Origin: Chitinibacter sp046530675
GTDB taxonomy: Bacteria; Pseudomonadota; Gammaproteobacteria; Burkholderiales; Chitinibacteraceae
Direction of reading: 5' to 3'
Assembly (NCBI RefSeq): GCF_046530675.1
Contig: NZ_CP172558.1
Span: forward strand, 2,666,001-2,730,000
DNA length: 64,000 nucleotides
Part shown: piece after piece, positions 26,706-35,105 of the stretch
Layout: each line of letters starts with the position of its first letter
Numbering within the stretch: the first letter of the stretch is position 1
Program-made: the position numbers and the translations under genes
Notes under the pieces: generated by a model
Databases searched by the model: none
The model's input: only the letters and a program-made list of their open reading frames with translations
What the model was told of the DNA's origin: nothing

Positions 26706-27764
26706 ATGTTGATCAAGTTCTGCCGTGCAATCACGCTCGTTGTGTTGTCTGGTGTGTGCTTGGCCGCTGAATTTGCGACGCCCGGCGGTGCCGAGCCGGG
26801 CAATATTGCGGCGATCAATCATCTCTTGCGGCAAAATCCGTACGATATGGAGCTGCTGATCAGTTTTGGGACTTCCAAAGGTGGTTCGGCCGGTCATCTG
26901 GCGCTGGCGATTCGTCAGGCTGCTGCAACAGACGACACTGTCTATTCGGCCAATTTTTATGCCGATCACGCTGCTGAACATCAGGATCAGCGTTATGTCG
27001 ATGACTTGATGATCAGTATTCCCAAAATGGAATACCTGTTTAAAACCACTTCGTCGCTGGGTGACAAGGCATCGTTCGGGCTCGATTTTGGCGAGGTGTA
27101 TAAACGCTCGGTGATTGGCATCCGCATTTATGGTGTGCCTGAAACTGAAAAACAGGCGCTCGCCGCCTATTTTTCCCGCATCAATGCCGACTTTCAGCGC
27201 AAGGCGAGCGATACCGAATATCAGCGCGGCGAAGTCAAATATGGCTATATGGATTTGAATTGCGCCAAAACCATAGGCAGCGCTTTCAAATACGGCGCAG
27301 GCTACGAAAAACTTGCGATCAGCAGCCCAAGAAAGCTGGGGACTAAAGTCAATGCGGCGCTGAACGCCAATTTACCGACCGAAATGGCGCTCAAACTGAT
27401 CAAACAATGGCAGCAACGCGGCTATCGTCTCGACACTGTGCTTTACCAGAAATTTGCTGCCTCAAACTACGTCGACCCGCTGGAAGAAGAACTGATCGCT
27501 TTTAAAGACCTGCCTAATCGCTTCCCATCGGTGCTGTCGCTCGACTTTGCCAAAAGTCAGGACAGCTATCGTGATTACGATAATCTTTACGCGATGCACC
27601 TGCTGTCTAATTTAGGCAAATACCGCATCACGGTCGACGGAACAGAACAGCAACTGGAGCTCATTCAAACCGGCGAGCCGTTGCCTTTTGATCTGGCGAG
27701 CAAAAAAGCCAAGCAAAGCGCCAAGGCGAGCAGTCATAAATTCAGGAATATTTTTGCAGATTAG
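26706..27764 (+). CDS. Exported protein, possibly Lnb/DUF4105-like cysteine hydrolase
   Basis: A 352-residue protein with an N-terminal signal peptide (VLSGVCLAAEF, cleavage near residue 20-21). Two motifs stand out: GGSAGHLALAIR near residue 60, and YMDLNCAKTIGSAFKYG near residue 178. A histidine in GHxxL and a cysteine in NCxxT/A is the catalytic layout of the DUF4105/Lnb N-terminal periplasmic family (NlpC/P60-like fold). I suggest that relationship but cannot confirm it. The C-terminal ~150 residues are unassigned. AAGGAT lies before the ATG. Confidence 0.5.
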   Translation: MLIKFCRAITLVVLSGVCLAAEFATPGGAEPGNIAAINHLLRQNPYDMELLISFGTSKGGSAGHLALAIRQAAATDDTVYSANFYADHAAEHQDQRYVDDLMISIPKMEYLFKTTSSLGDKASFGLDFGEVYKRSVIGIRIYGVPETEKQALAAYFSRINADFQRKASDTEYQRGEVKYGYMDLNCAKTIGSAFKYGAGYEKLAISSPRKLGTKVNAALNANLPTEMALKLIKQWQQRGYRLDTVLYQKFAASNYVDPLEEELIAFKDLPNRFPSVLSLDFAKSQDSYRDYDNLYAMHLLSNLGKYRITVDGTEQQLELIQTGEPLPFDLASKKAKQSAKASSHKFRNIFAD

Positions 27765-27800
27765 GCTCTGTTGACGTTTTAAGGCGTAGAAACCTGCCTG

Positions 27801-27828
27801 CGCACCGCTTCGCGAGCAAGCCCGCGCC
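27801..27828. repeat. REP-like element with GCTTCGCGAGCAAGC core
   Basis: On the minus strand it reads GCGGGCTTGCTCGCGAAGCGG, the well-known REP core found in Pseudomonas and related genomes. It sits in the convergent spacer before the gamma-glutamylcyclotransferase-like gene. Confidence 0.5.
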
Positions 27829-27861
27829 TACGAATATCAAACGCATACTGCCGATCAACGA

Positions 27862-28236
27862 TCATTGCTCAATAAACAGGCCGTGTTCGAGCAGGCGTCC
27901 CTGTGGGTGGGGATGAAAATAAGTCCAAGCGTTCACTATCTGCCCACCCGAGGTCACAACTTCGATCAGTTCGCGGCAATAGTCGTCGGGGTGCTGCTCA
28001 AGCAAATCGACTTGCACCAGATCATCGTTATCAATCAGGTACAACTCGCCTTGCACCTGATACAAGATGGGCGTCTTGGCCAGAAACGGATATTCGATGG
28101 TATACAGCGCAAACGCCTGCTGTGTCTTGGCTTCATCAATATACCTGGCAGTTTTAAGGTAATGATGATTGCTAAAACCACGCTTTAATGTGCCATAGAC
28201 AAACAAATATTCGCCATTGCGCTGGCTAAGTTTCAT
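27862..28236 (-). CDS. Gamma-glutamylcyclotransferase/AIG2-like protein
   Basis: A 124-residue protein with the BtrG/AIG2 fold. The N-terminal signature LFVYGTLKRGFSNHHYL holds the conserved YGTL substrate-binding loop. A conserved acidic residue is usually found in the block that here reads QVDLLEQHPDDYCRE. The family removes gamma-glutamyl groups or acts on other gamma-glutamyl-amines; the substrate here is unknown. Its start overlaps the preceding gene's stop as ATGA (28233-28236), so it is translated with the chitinase-N-like protein. Confidence 0.8.
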   Translation of the reverse strand: MKLSQRNGEYLFVYGTLKRGFSNHHYLKTARYIDEAKTQQAFALYTIEYPFLAKTPILYQVQGELYLIDNDDLVQVDLLEQHPDDYCRELIEVVTSGGQIVNAWTYFHPHPQGRLLEHGLFIEQ

Positions 28237-29516
28237 GGCTTGGCTTCCACCTCAAGCCCCGGCACATCGATCACATCACTATCGGTGCATTTTTTGGCTT
28301 GGCACAGTTTGATTTTCCAGCTTGCCGGGCGTGTTGCCGGTACGCCTTGCCAGCTGCCACACCAGATCCCGTTGCCACAATCGACTTTGATTTTCTGGCT
28401 AAACAACACTTCGCGGCTCGTCGAATCGATTAACAGCCAGCGATCCGGCACAATGCCGGGCTCGGTCGTTTTCCAGCTCAGCAAAATCTGACTAGGTAAT
28501 ATATCGCCACCCAGATCGACGTCTTCAGGCGTGTACACGGCCAGCTGGGGCTTGGCTGGTGATAAATCGGGTCCGAGCATCGCATCGATTTTCAGGGTGT
28601 CCGAGCTGCTGCATTTGAGTGCGCTGCACAAGCGAACTGAAATCTGGTGCTCGCCATTGGGCAGCGGCACTTCGACCTGACCTGCCTGGCTGGTTTCGGT
28701 CGCTTCGCTAAATTTATCCGAACGGTGAATGACTTTGCCGTGATTGAGCACTTCCCAGTGCGTACCGGTTTGCCCCCACCACAGGTTCCACGCCACCGTG
28801 ACTTTGCCATCAGTGGTGACTTGTGGAATCCACGCCAGCGCTGGCGCTCCCGGAGTTTGCGTTCCAACCGTATCGCCGTTTTCCGCATTGTCATTACCAG
28901 CGTCGACCCAGAGACTCGCACGGGCTTCGGTGCAAACGGGTGATTCAAGCGTGCCATTACAAAGGCGGATGGCAAACTGGTGCTCGCCCGGTTTGATTTT
29001 GGCAATCTGGAATACACCGCTTTGCACCGACTGCTGCTGGTTTTCAACGCCGACATTTTCAATTTCGGCGCCATCAGACTGCGTACTGGTCGAGACGACG
29101 CCGACTGCAGCATCCTTGATGCGGCGGGAAAAATCGCTACCGCGATAACGCAGCTGCTCGTTATCCCAGACTTCCCACCAGAGCGCGCTAGTACCAAACC
29201 AGATATCCCACGCCACAGTCAGCGGCCCGACCTGCATCCGGCTAGGTAAAGGATCAAGTACCGGTAGCATCGGCGCTTCAGTGGCTTGCGCGCCGATGTC
29301 ATCGCCGCTATTGGCCACGTATTCGGGCGCTTTGATTTCAGGCGCATTGCCAACAGGGGCCGCCGGTGCTGGCAGCTGTTCGCATTCGAGTACGCCCAGA
29401 ATTTCGGTGGGCTGACACGCCAGTTGCTCGCGGCTCGCCGCCTCAGAGGCTGAAAGCAACAGCCCGGCCTGAACATTCATCGATAGCAGCAGTACACAGC
29501 AGAACAAAATTCGCAT
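28233..29516 (-). CDS. Secreted protein with three chitinase-A N-terminal-like repeats
   Basis: A 427-residue exported protein with signal peptide RILFCCVLLLSMNVQA. Three related Ig-like modules follow at about 90-205, 225-310 and 335-420. Modules 1 and 2 share VAWDIWFGTSALWWEV and VAWNLWWGQTGTHWEV, and the domain ends RLCNGTLESPVC, RLCSALKCSSSD and KLCQAKKCTDSD repeat. This matches the N-terminal FnIII-like chitin-guiding domain of Serratia ChiA (VSWNLWNGD and ALCNADGC). No catalytic domain is present. I infer a chitin or other polysaccharide binding accessory protein. It begins 11 bases after recJ in the same operon. The start at 29516 was preferred because the signal peptide begins there. 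Confidence 0.6.
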   Translation of the reverse strand: MRILFCCVLLLSMNVQAGLLLSASEAASREQLACQPTEILGVLECEQLPAPAAPVGNAPEIKAPEYVANSGDDIGAQATEAPMLPVLDPLPSRMQVGPLTVAWDIWFGTSALWWEVWDNEQLRYRGSDFSRRIKDAAVGVVSTSTQSDGAEIENVGVENQQQSVQSGVFQIAKIKPGEHQFAIRLCNGTLESPVCTEARASLWVDAGNDNAENGDTVGTQTPGAPALAWIPQVTTDGKVTVAWNLWWGQTGTHWEVLNHGKVIHRSDKFSEATETSQAGQVEVPLPNGEHQISVRLCSALKCSSSDTLKIDAMLGPDLSPAKPQLAVYTPEDVDLGGDILPSQILLSWKTTEPGIVPDRWLLIDSTSREVLFSQKIKVDCGNGIWCGSWQGVPATRPASWKIKLCQAKKCTDSDVIDVPGLEVEAKP

Positions 29517-29527
29517 CCGGAAAACCC

Positions 29528-31249
29528 TTACGCTGGTTCGCAATAATCTAACTGTAACTGCAATATCCGTTCGCCGCGAAATTCATTGACGCTGATTTTA
29601 TACACGGCATGAATATCACGGGGTATAGGCTCAGACCAGTTAAATCGCATTGCCTCCAGCAAGATACCCTCTTTGTTTGCTAATTTCAGTTTGCTGTGTT
29701 TTTCGCCCACAATCCGCTGCTCGACGACACGGAATTGCCCGCTAAACAGCGGCGCTGGAAAGCCCTGCCCCCAGACCTGCTTGTCGAGCAATTCGGCGGT
29801 GGCGATCTGCAAATCGCGGCTGGGTAATTCGCCGTCGGTTTCGATGATGCGAGTGAGCTGCGTTTCATCGAGCAATTCACGACAAACCGCTTCAAAAGCC
29901 GCTTCAAACGCGGCAAAGTCCTTGCGCAGCAAAGTCAACCCCGCCGCCATCGCGTGACCGCCGAATTTTTTGATCAGATTCGGATGGCGCTTGGACACCA
30001 GATCGAGCGCATCGCGCAAATGCAGGCTCGGAATCGAACGACCCGAGCCTTTGATTTCGTCGTCATCGCTACCCCTTCCATTGCTGCCGTCGGCAAAGAC
30101 CAAAGTCGGGCGGTGGAACTGATCTTTGACGCGCGAAGCGACAATCCCGACCACGCCCTGATGCCAGTCGGCCTGATAGAGGCTGATGCTGTAGCGATCA
30201 GCCACGTCGACATTGATTAACGCGCGTTCGGCCTCTTCGCGCATACCTTGCTCGATTTCACGGCGTGAGCGATTGAGCTGATCGAGCTCTTTCGCCTGCG
30301 GCAAAGCCACTTCTTCGCTGGTGGCGAGCAGCGTATTGATACCAAAACTCATATCGTCGAGCCGACCCGCGGCGTTCAAACGCGGTCCGAGCGTAAAACC
30401 CAGATCGAAGCAGCTGGCGCGGCCATAAAAACGCCCCGCAGCAGTAAACAGCGCCATAATGCCGGGGCAAGCGCGGCCGGCGCGCATCCGTTTCAGACCT
30501 TGCTCGACCAGAATGCGGTTATTCGCGTCGAGTTTGACGACATCGGCGACGGTGCCGAGTGCGACAATATCGAGCCATTGCGCCAGATTGGGTTCGGTTT
30601 TTTCCGCAAACGCGCCCCGTTCACGCAGTGCTGCACGCAATGCCATCAGCACATAAAACATCACGCCAACACCGGCCAGATTCTTGCTCGGAAACGGGCA
30701 ATCGCCCTGATTCGGGTTGACAATCAGCGCATCGGGTAGCGTGTCGGCGGGCAGGTGGTGATCGGTAATCAGCACTTCGATGCCATGCGCTTTGGCCGCC
30801 TCAACACCGGCGTGGCTGGCGATGCCGTTATCGACGGTGATAATGATGTCGGGCGATTTGCTGCGCGCCAGCTCGACGATTTCGGGCGTTAAGCCATAGC
30901 CGTATTCAAAACGATTCGGCACGATAAAATCTACTTTAGCCCGACTGTTTACAGAAAACGCGGCCAAGCCTTTCATCGCCAGCGTCGTCGCCGTCGCGCC
31001 ATCAGCGTCATAATCGCCAACAATCAACAGGCGCTTGCCTTGTTCAATCGCATCGGCGAGCCGTGCGCCCATTTCAGGCGCATTTTTTAGTAACGTAAAT
31101 GGCAGCAAATGCTTGAGTTCATGCTCCAGCTCTAGCGGATTCTGAATTCCACGCGCTGCATATAGCCGGGCCTGTAAAGGGTTGAAACCGGCGGCCAGCA
31201 GGTTTTTTTCCAGCGTGGCTGGAACGGCGCGGGTTTTAATCAGCGACAT
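29528..31249 (-). CDS. recJ: Single-stranded-DNA-specific exonuclease RecJ
   Basis: A 5'-3' single-strand DNA exonuclease that works in recombination and mismatch or base-excision repair. A 573-residue member of the DHH superfamily: VGDYDADGATATTLAMKGL (motif I), VDNGIASHAGVEAAK (motif II), ITDHHLP (DHH motif III), ALGTVADVVKLDANNR and the C-terminal DHHA1 block with HAMAAGLTL. AGGAG lies 6 bases before the ATG at 31249. Its first 14 bases overlap the end of the upstream conserved gene. Confidence 0.95.
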   Translation of the reverse strand: MSLIKTRAVPATLEKNLLAAGFNPLQARLYAARGIQNPLELEHELKHLLPFTLLKNAPEMGARLADAIEQGKRLLIVGDYDADGATATTLAMKGLAAFSVNSRAKVDFIVPNRFEYGYGLTPEIVELARSKSPDIIITVDNGIASHAGVEAAKAHGIEVLITDHHLPADTLPDALIVNPNQGDCPFPSKNLAGVGVMFYVLMALRAALRERGAFAEKTEPNLAQWLDIVALGTVADVVKLDANNRILVEQGLKRMRAGRACPGIMALFTAAGRFYGRASCFDLGFTLGPRLNAAGRLDDMSFGINTLLATSEEVALPQAKELDQLNRSRREIEQGMREEAERALINVDVADRYSISLYQADWHQGVVGIVASRVKDQFHRPTLVFADGSNGRGSDDDEIKGSGRSIPSLHLRDALDLVSKRHPNLIKKFGGHAMAAGLTLLRKDFAAFEAAFEAVCRELLDETQLTRIIETDGELPSRDLQIATAELLDKQVWGQGFPAPLFSGQFRVVEQRIVGEKHSKLKLANKEGILLEAMRFNWSEPIPRDIHAVYKISVNEFRGERILQLQLDYCEPA

Positions 31250-32300
31250 GCGGCTCTCCTGACTTCTTCGAATGAATTGGCAAAGCATCACGTCGCCAGA
31301 AACGCCACAGATTGGATTTTTTTACGACGCGCTGTTCGTTAATGTCGGTGAATGTCAGTGTCAAACTGCTCAGCTTGCCCGACTGCAAAGCCGCCAGTGC
31401 AGGTGCAAACCAGTGTTTTTCCCAGCGCAACCAGGTCTGCTGCCAGTCATAGCCCGCGCCATAAATGGCGTGCAGTTCAAGCTCATCCAGAATAACGACC
31501 GCATCGGTATGACTTAATTCGTCAAACTGTGTCGGATAATCACGCTGACCCGACATCGCTTGCACCAGCGCATCACGACCAAAAATGGCGCGCTGTGGTG
31601 TGGGCGGTTGTGGAAACGGATATTCGCCACCGCCCCATAGCCAGACACTGTTAATCAAGGGCAGGCCTGCCGCATCACGCCTGTCGTTGACCGGATGAGC
31701 ATAGAGCAACATCTGCATTTCATTTTGCAAGGCGTTAAATTTCAGCGCACCTTCGCCTGTCGGCAGAACGTCGTTCAAATTTCGCCCCAGCGCCTGTTTG
31801 ATCGGCGTAAAAGTCAGCGTCGGCGCCGCGGGAAAGCGCACCAGCCAGCGATCAGCTTGCGGCGCAATAAACCGATAGCCATCGGGCTGATACAGGCGAT
31901 TGAGCGCGGCGATCAGCTCATCGGCTTCGGATTGTGTGATATTCAGAAACGGTTCGCCGATGGGGGTGAGATGGTCGCGATCTACGCGCAAGCTGACCGG
32001 ATCGGCACACAGCCAAAAACCGGAGTCAATATCTTCGCCCGCACCGTCCAGCGCAGCCAATCGTTGCGGCGCATGCTGCAGCTGTGAGAGGCCAAATAGC
32101 TGAGCCAGATAATTGTCAAAGCCATGCCCCGTCAATGATGGCGCCAATGAGGTATTGCGGGCTTGGCGAGCTATACGCGCTTTGCCATACAGGCGCGCCA
32201 GAGCAGGTAGTTCCAGACCCTGCCAGACTGCGCTGCGGCTATTGGCATCGGGCCACAGGCTGGCGGGAATAATCAGTTCGAGTTGGTTTGCTGTTTTCAT
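31236..32300 (-). CDS. Conserved hypothetical protein upstream of recJ
   Basis: A 354-residue soluble protein. I recognise a pattern of betaproteobacterial proteins that sit beside recJ and are sometimes labelled phosphoglycerate mutase-like, but I see no alkaline-phosphatase-superfamily metal motif to support activity. Notable blocks are FWLCADPVSLRVDRDHLTPIG, ALKFNALQNEMQMLLYAHPVNDRR, INSVWLWGGGEYP, LDELELHAIYGAGYDWQQTWLRWEKHWF. The 14-base overlap with recJ suggests obligate co-expression. It starts at ATG 32300, divergent from rdgC with a 113-base spacer. Confidence 0.65.
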   Translation of the reverse strand: MKTANQLELIIPASLWPDANSRSAVWQGLELPALARLYGKARIARQARNTSLAPSLTGHGFDNYLAQLFGLSQLQHAPQRLAALDGAGEDIDSGFWLCADPVSLRVDRDHLTPIGEPFLNITQSEADELIAALNRLYQPDGYRFIAPQADRWLVRFPAAPTLTFTPIKQALGRNLNDVLPTGEGALKFNALQNEMQMLLYAHPVNDRRDAAGLPLINSVWLWGGGEYPFPQPPTPQRAIFGRDALVQAMSGQRDYPTQFDELSHTDAVVILDELELHAIYGAGYDWQQTWLRWEKHWFAPALAALQSGKLSSLTLTFTDINEQRVVKKSNLWRFWRRDALPIHSKKSGEPHVAD

Positions 32301-32413
32301 TCCGCAATTCTACACGGGGGCAGACAAACTTAAGCATCCACACGGCGCAAAAATCAGTTTTGCTATCCCGTACAGAGCGCTACAATCTGCGGCCATTCTT
32401 CGAGGTCGATTTC

Positions 32414-33325
32414 ATGCTGTGGTTTCGCAATTTACAAATCTATCGTCTCTCTGCCGACCATGCGCTTAGCGCCACAAGTATTGCTGGCGAGCTGTCCAAG
32501 CGCCCTTTTGTTCCGTGTGGCAGCATGGATATGGATTCGCACGGCTGGGTCGCGCCGGCGCGGCATGAGCCTGACAGCATGGCGCTCGAGCGCCAGAATG
32601 CCGTGCTCGTCGCGCTCAAAAGCGAAGAAAAAGTGCTGCCTGCTGCGGTGATCAAGGATGAACTCGATTATCGTGTCCAGCAGATCGAAGCTGCCGAGTC
32701 GCGCAAAGTCGGCCGCAAGGAACAACGCGAGCTGAAAGACCGCATCGTTGAAGAGCTGACGCCACGCGCCTTTACCCGCTCCCGCGTACAGCGCGCCTTG
32801 CTCGATCTGGAAAACGGCATGGTGATTGTCGATGCAGCGAGCGCGGCCAAGGCCGAGTTTTTGCTCTCGACGCTACGCGAAACCTTGGGCAGTTTGCCGA
32901 CACGACTGATCGACACCGAAATCAGCCCTGCCGCCGCGATGACAGACTGGCTCAATACTGAAACGCCGAATGCATTCTCGCTGGGTCAGGATGCCGAGCT
33001 TAAAGTCCCGGGCGACGAAGGTTCGATTGCACGCTTTAAACGTCAGGTAATGGATTGCGACGAAGTCCGTCAGCATCTGGATGCGGGCAAAATCGCGACG
33101 CGATTGAGTCTGGCTTTTGGCGAGCGGCTGACTTTTACACTGACCGAAGCGCTGGAAATCAAATCGCTGGCGATGCTCGACGTACTCAAAGACGAGCTTA
33201 AAGACATGGACGCAGAAACGCAGGATGCCTTGTTTGAATCGCAATTTGCGCTGCTGGTCGGCGAATTACGCGGTTTTATTCCGGCACTGCTCGATGCGCT
33301 GGGCGGAGAAAGCCAGCGCAACTAA
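32414..33325 (+). CDS. rdgC: Recombination-associated protein RdgC
   Basis: A 303-residue nucleoid-associated protein that forms a ring on DNA and inhibits RecA-mediated strand exchange. In Neisseria it is needed for efficient pilin antigenic variation. The sequence starts LWFRNLQIYRL and has FVPCGSMDMDSHGWVAP, KEEKVLPAAVIKDELDYRV-like text (here SEEKVLPAAVIKDEL), VGRKEQRELKDRIVEELTPRAFTR and the C-terminal acidic region. All fit the family. I chose ATG 32414, which gives the usual length; the longer upstream frame has no family similarity. Confidence 0.95.
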   Translation: MLWFRNLQIYRLSADHALSATSIAGELSKRPFVPCGSMDMDSHGWVAPARHEPDSMALERQNAVLVALKSEEKVLPAAVIKDELDYRVQQIEAAESRKVGRKEQRELKDRIVEELTPRAFTRSRVQRALLDLENGMVIVDAASAAKAEFLLSTLRETLGSLPTRLIDTEISPAAAMTDWLNTETPNAFSLGQDAELKVPGDEGSIARFKRQVMDCDEVRQHLDAGKIATRLSLAFGERLTFTLTEALEIKSLAMLDVLKDELKDMDAETQDALFESQFALLVGELRGFIPALLDALGGESQRN

Positions 33326-33347
33326 TACCCATGCCCCGTATCAACAC

Positions 33348-33372
33348 AAAGGCCAATTCAAAATTGGCCTTT
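33348..33372. terminator. Bidirectional rho-independent terminator, rdgC / TPR gene
   Basis: AAAGGCCAATT (33348-33358), loop CAA, AATTGGCCTTT (33362-33372) is a perfect 11-bp stem with A and T tracts on both sides. The two genes converge here. Confidence 0.85.
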
Positions 33373-33383
33373 ATTTATATACC

Positions 33384-33839
33384 CTACTCGATGGCCGGTT
33401 GCGGGCCAATGGCCTCGGCCAATTCTCTGGCCTCTTCGCACTCGCCACAAAGACCTTGCAGGATTTCCAGCTGCTCACGTGCTTTTTCGAGCTGATTGGC
33501 CTGCAAATAAGCCTCGCCCAGATATTCATGCGCTCCCAGATGCTTGGGGTTGATTTGCAAAGCGCGTTCGTAATGGGGAAAAGCCTCATCCAGCCGTCCG
33601 GATTTCCGCGCAACATAGCCTGACCAGTTCCAGACATCGGCGTTTTCGGCGTCATGTTGGCGCAGTTTTGCCAGTTGTTCTTCGGCACTGAGCCATTGCT
33701 CAGTCTTGATCATTCCTTCAACTTGTTTGAGTCGCTGCACTGACGAAGTATCAGTCTGATTGCCACCACTGCTACCGCCTCCGCCCGCCGCCATGGCCAC
33801 AGAGCAAAACAGCAAGCATATCCACGCTATAAATTTCAT
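33384..33839 (-). CDS. Exported TPR protein
   Basis: A 151-residue protein with a signal peptide (FIAWICLLFCSVAMAAGG, cleavage near residue 18), a short Gly/Ser-rich linker and about two TPR motifs (AEEQLAKLRQHDAENADVWNWSGYVARKSGRLDEAFPHYERALQINP and HLGAHEYLGEAYLQANQLEKAREQLE). A CGEC pair near residue 134 could form a disulfide. Small periplasmic TPR proteins of this kind are usually protein-binding scaffolds. No partner is evident. Confidence 0.8.
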   Translation of the reverse strand: MKFIAWICLLFCSVAMAAGGGGSSGGNQTDTSSVQRLKQVEGMIKTEQWLSAEEQLAKLRQHDAENADVWNWSGYVARKSGRLDEAFPHYERALQINPKHLGAHEYLGEAYLQANQLEKAREQLEILQGLCGECEEARELAEAIGPQPAIE

Positions 33840-33938
33840 CTGACACCTCCTCGCGTATGGATCACCGACTCATTAAGTCTAAGCGGATAGATCAATACTT
33901 CTGGCCATTTCATGGCAAATTGCAGCTCAGCGGCAGAA

Positions 33939-35105
33939 TCACTCTAGGTATTTTTTTCCGCCATAACCCGACAAACCCATCAGCAAACGCACGACACCAA
34001 AACACAGCCAGACCAGCGCTCGCAAGCCCAGGCTGGCTTGTTGCAGGTGCTGCGGCAAGACCCCGCGGGCATCCTCTTGCAGATGTTGCTGCACATCACT
34101 GCGCAGTTGCCGGGCAAAGACAGGATCATGAATAAACAGGTTGGCTTCACGCGCCAGCAGCAGGCTAAAAGGGTCAATATTGCTTGATCCGACGGTCGCC
34201 CATTCAGCGTCAAAAATGGCAACTTTGGCGTGCATGAATCCGGCGCGGTACTGGAAAATCTCAACACCGGCTTTCAGCAAGGGGCGGTAAAAAGCCCAGC
34301 TTGCATATTGCAGCAGCGCGTGATCGCGTTCGTCCTGTAATAGCAACACGACATTGACGCCGCGCTGCGCCGCCTGCAGCAGTGCTTGCCGCATCCGGTA
34401 ACCGGGTAAAAAATAGGCGTTGGCGATAATGATTTCAGATTTGGCGGCGCGTATTTGCTGCAAATAGGCGCGCTCGATGGCATTCCTATTACGGGTATTG
34501 TCACGAACAACAAGCTGGGAAAGTACGTCATCGATATACGATGGAGGGGTATTCAGGTGTAGCCGCTGCGTCCAGCCGTGTTTCAATTGCGACCACGCAC
34601 TATGCCGCCACTCCCGTGTCAACGTGGCGCGAATATCGTTGACGACCGGACCTATGCATTGCACCGCATAGTCGTAACGCGGCGGCAAACCGTCTCCGTC
34701 AAAGTCGCTCAGGATATTAATCCCGCCGACAAAAGCCACTTTGCCGTCAAAACACGCCAATTTGCGATGCATGCGCCGCAGACGGGCGCGGTTCAAGGAA
34801 AAGCGTTTCACTTCAGGCCGGAAAAACAGCAAGCGGACTCCGGCGACCAGCAGTGCTTGTTTGAGCGTTTCAGGAAAATCATACGAGCCAAAACCGTCGA
34901 GCAGAACCGAAACGCGCACCCCGCGTTGCGCAGCTTGTATCAAGGCACTCGCGACAGCTTGACCGACTTCATCGGCGCGAAAAATATAGCTTTCGAGGTG
35001 GATTTCAATCTGCGCGGCTTTAATTTGCGTGAGCAAAGCGGGGAAATATTCGGCACCGTTGCGCAAAAGCGTGACCTGATTATGTCGTTTCAGCGCGAAT
35101 TTCAT
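33939..35105 (-). CDS. clsB: Cardiolipin synthase B (PLD superfamily)
   Basis: An inner-membrane-associated enzyme that makes cardiolipin from phosphatidylglycerol. A 388-residue PLD-family protein with two HKD motifs: HRKLACFDGKVAFVGGINI, and HAKVAIFDAEWATVGSSNIDP. A hydrophobic C-terminal tail LRALVWLCFGVVRLLMGLSG could touch the membrane. The length and motif spacing fit ClsB (YbhO). The last 4 bases of the upstream EEP gene overlap its start (35102-35105), the same pairing as E. coli ybhP-clsB. Confidence 0.9.
   Translation of the reverse strand: MKFALKRHNQVTLLRNGAEYFPALLTQIKAAQIEIHLESYIFRADEVGQAVASALIQAAQRGVRVSVLLDGFGSYDFPETLKQALLVAGVRLLFFRPEVKRFSLNRARLRRMHRKLACFDGKVAFVGGINILSDFDGDGLPPRYDYAVQCIGPVVNDIRATLTREWRHSAWSQLKHGWTQRLHLNTPPSYIDDVLSQLVVRDNTRNRNAIERAYLQQIRAAKSEIIIANAYFLPGYRMRQALLQAAQRGVNVVLLLQDERDHALLQYASWAFYRPLLKAGVEIFQYRAGFMHAKVAIFDAEWATVGSSNIDPFSLLLAREANLFIHDPVFARQLRSDVQQHLQEDARGVLPQHLQQASLGLRALVWLCFGVVRLLMGLSGYGGKKYLE

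Noticed and set aside
26610..26981. 123-residue minus-strand ORF after serB
   Set aside because: Overlaps the signal peptide and N-terminus of the plus-strand exported protein, which has a proper ribosome site.
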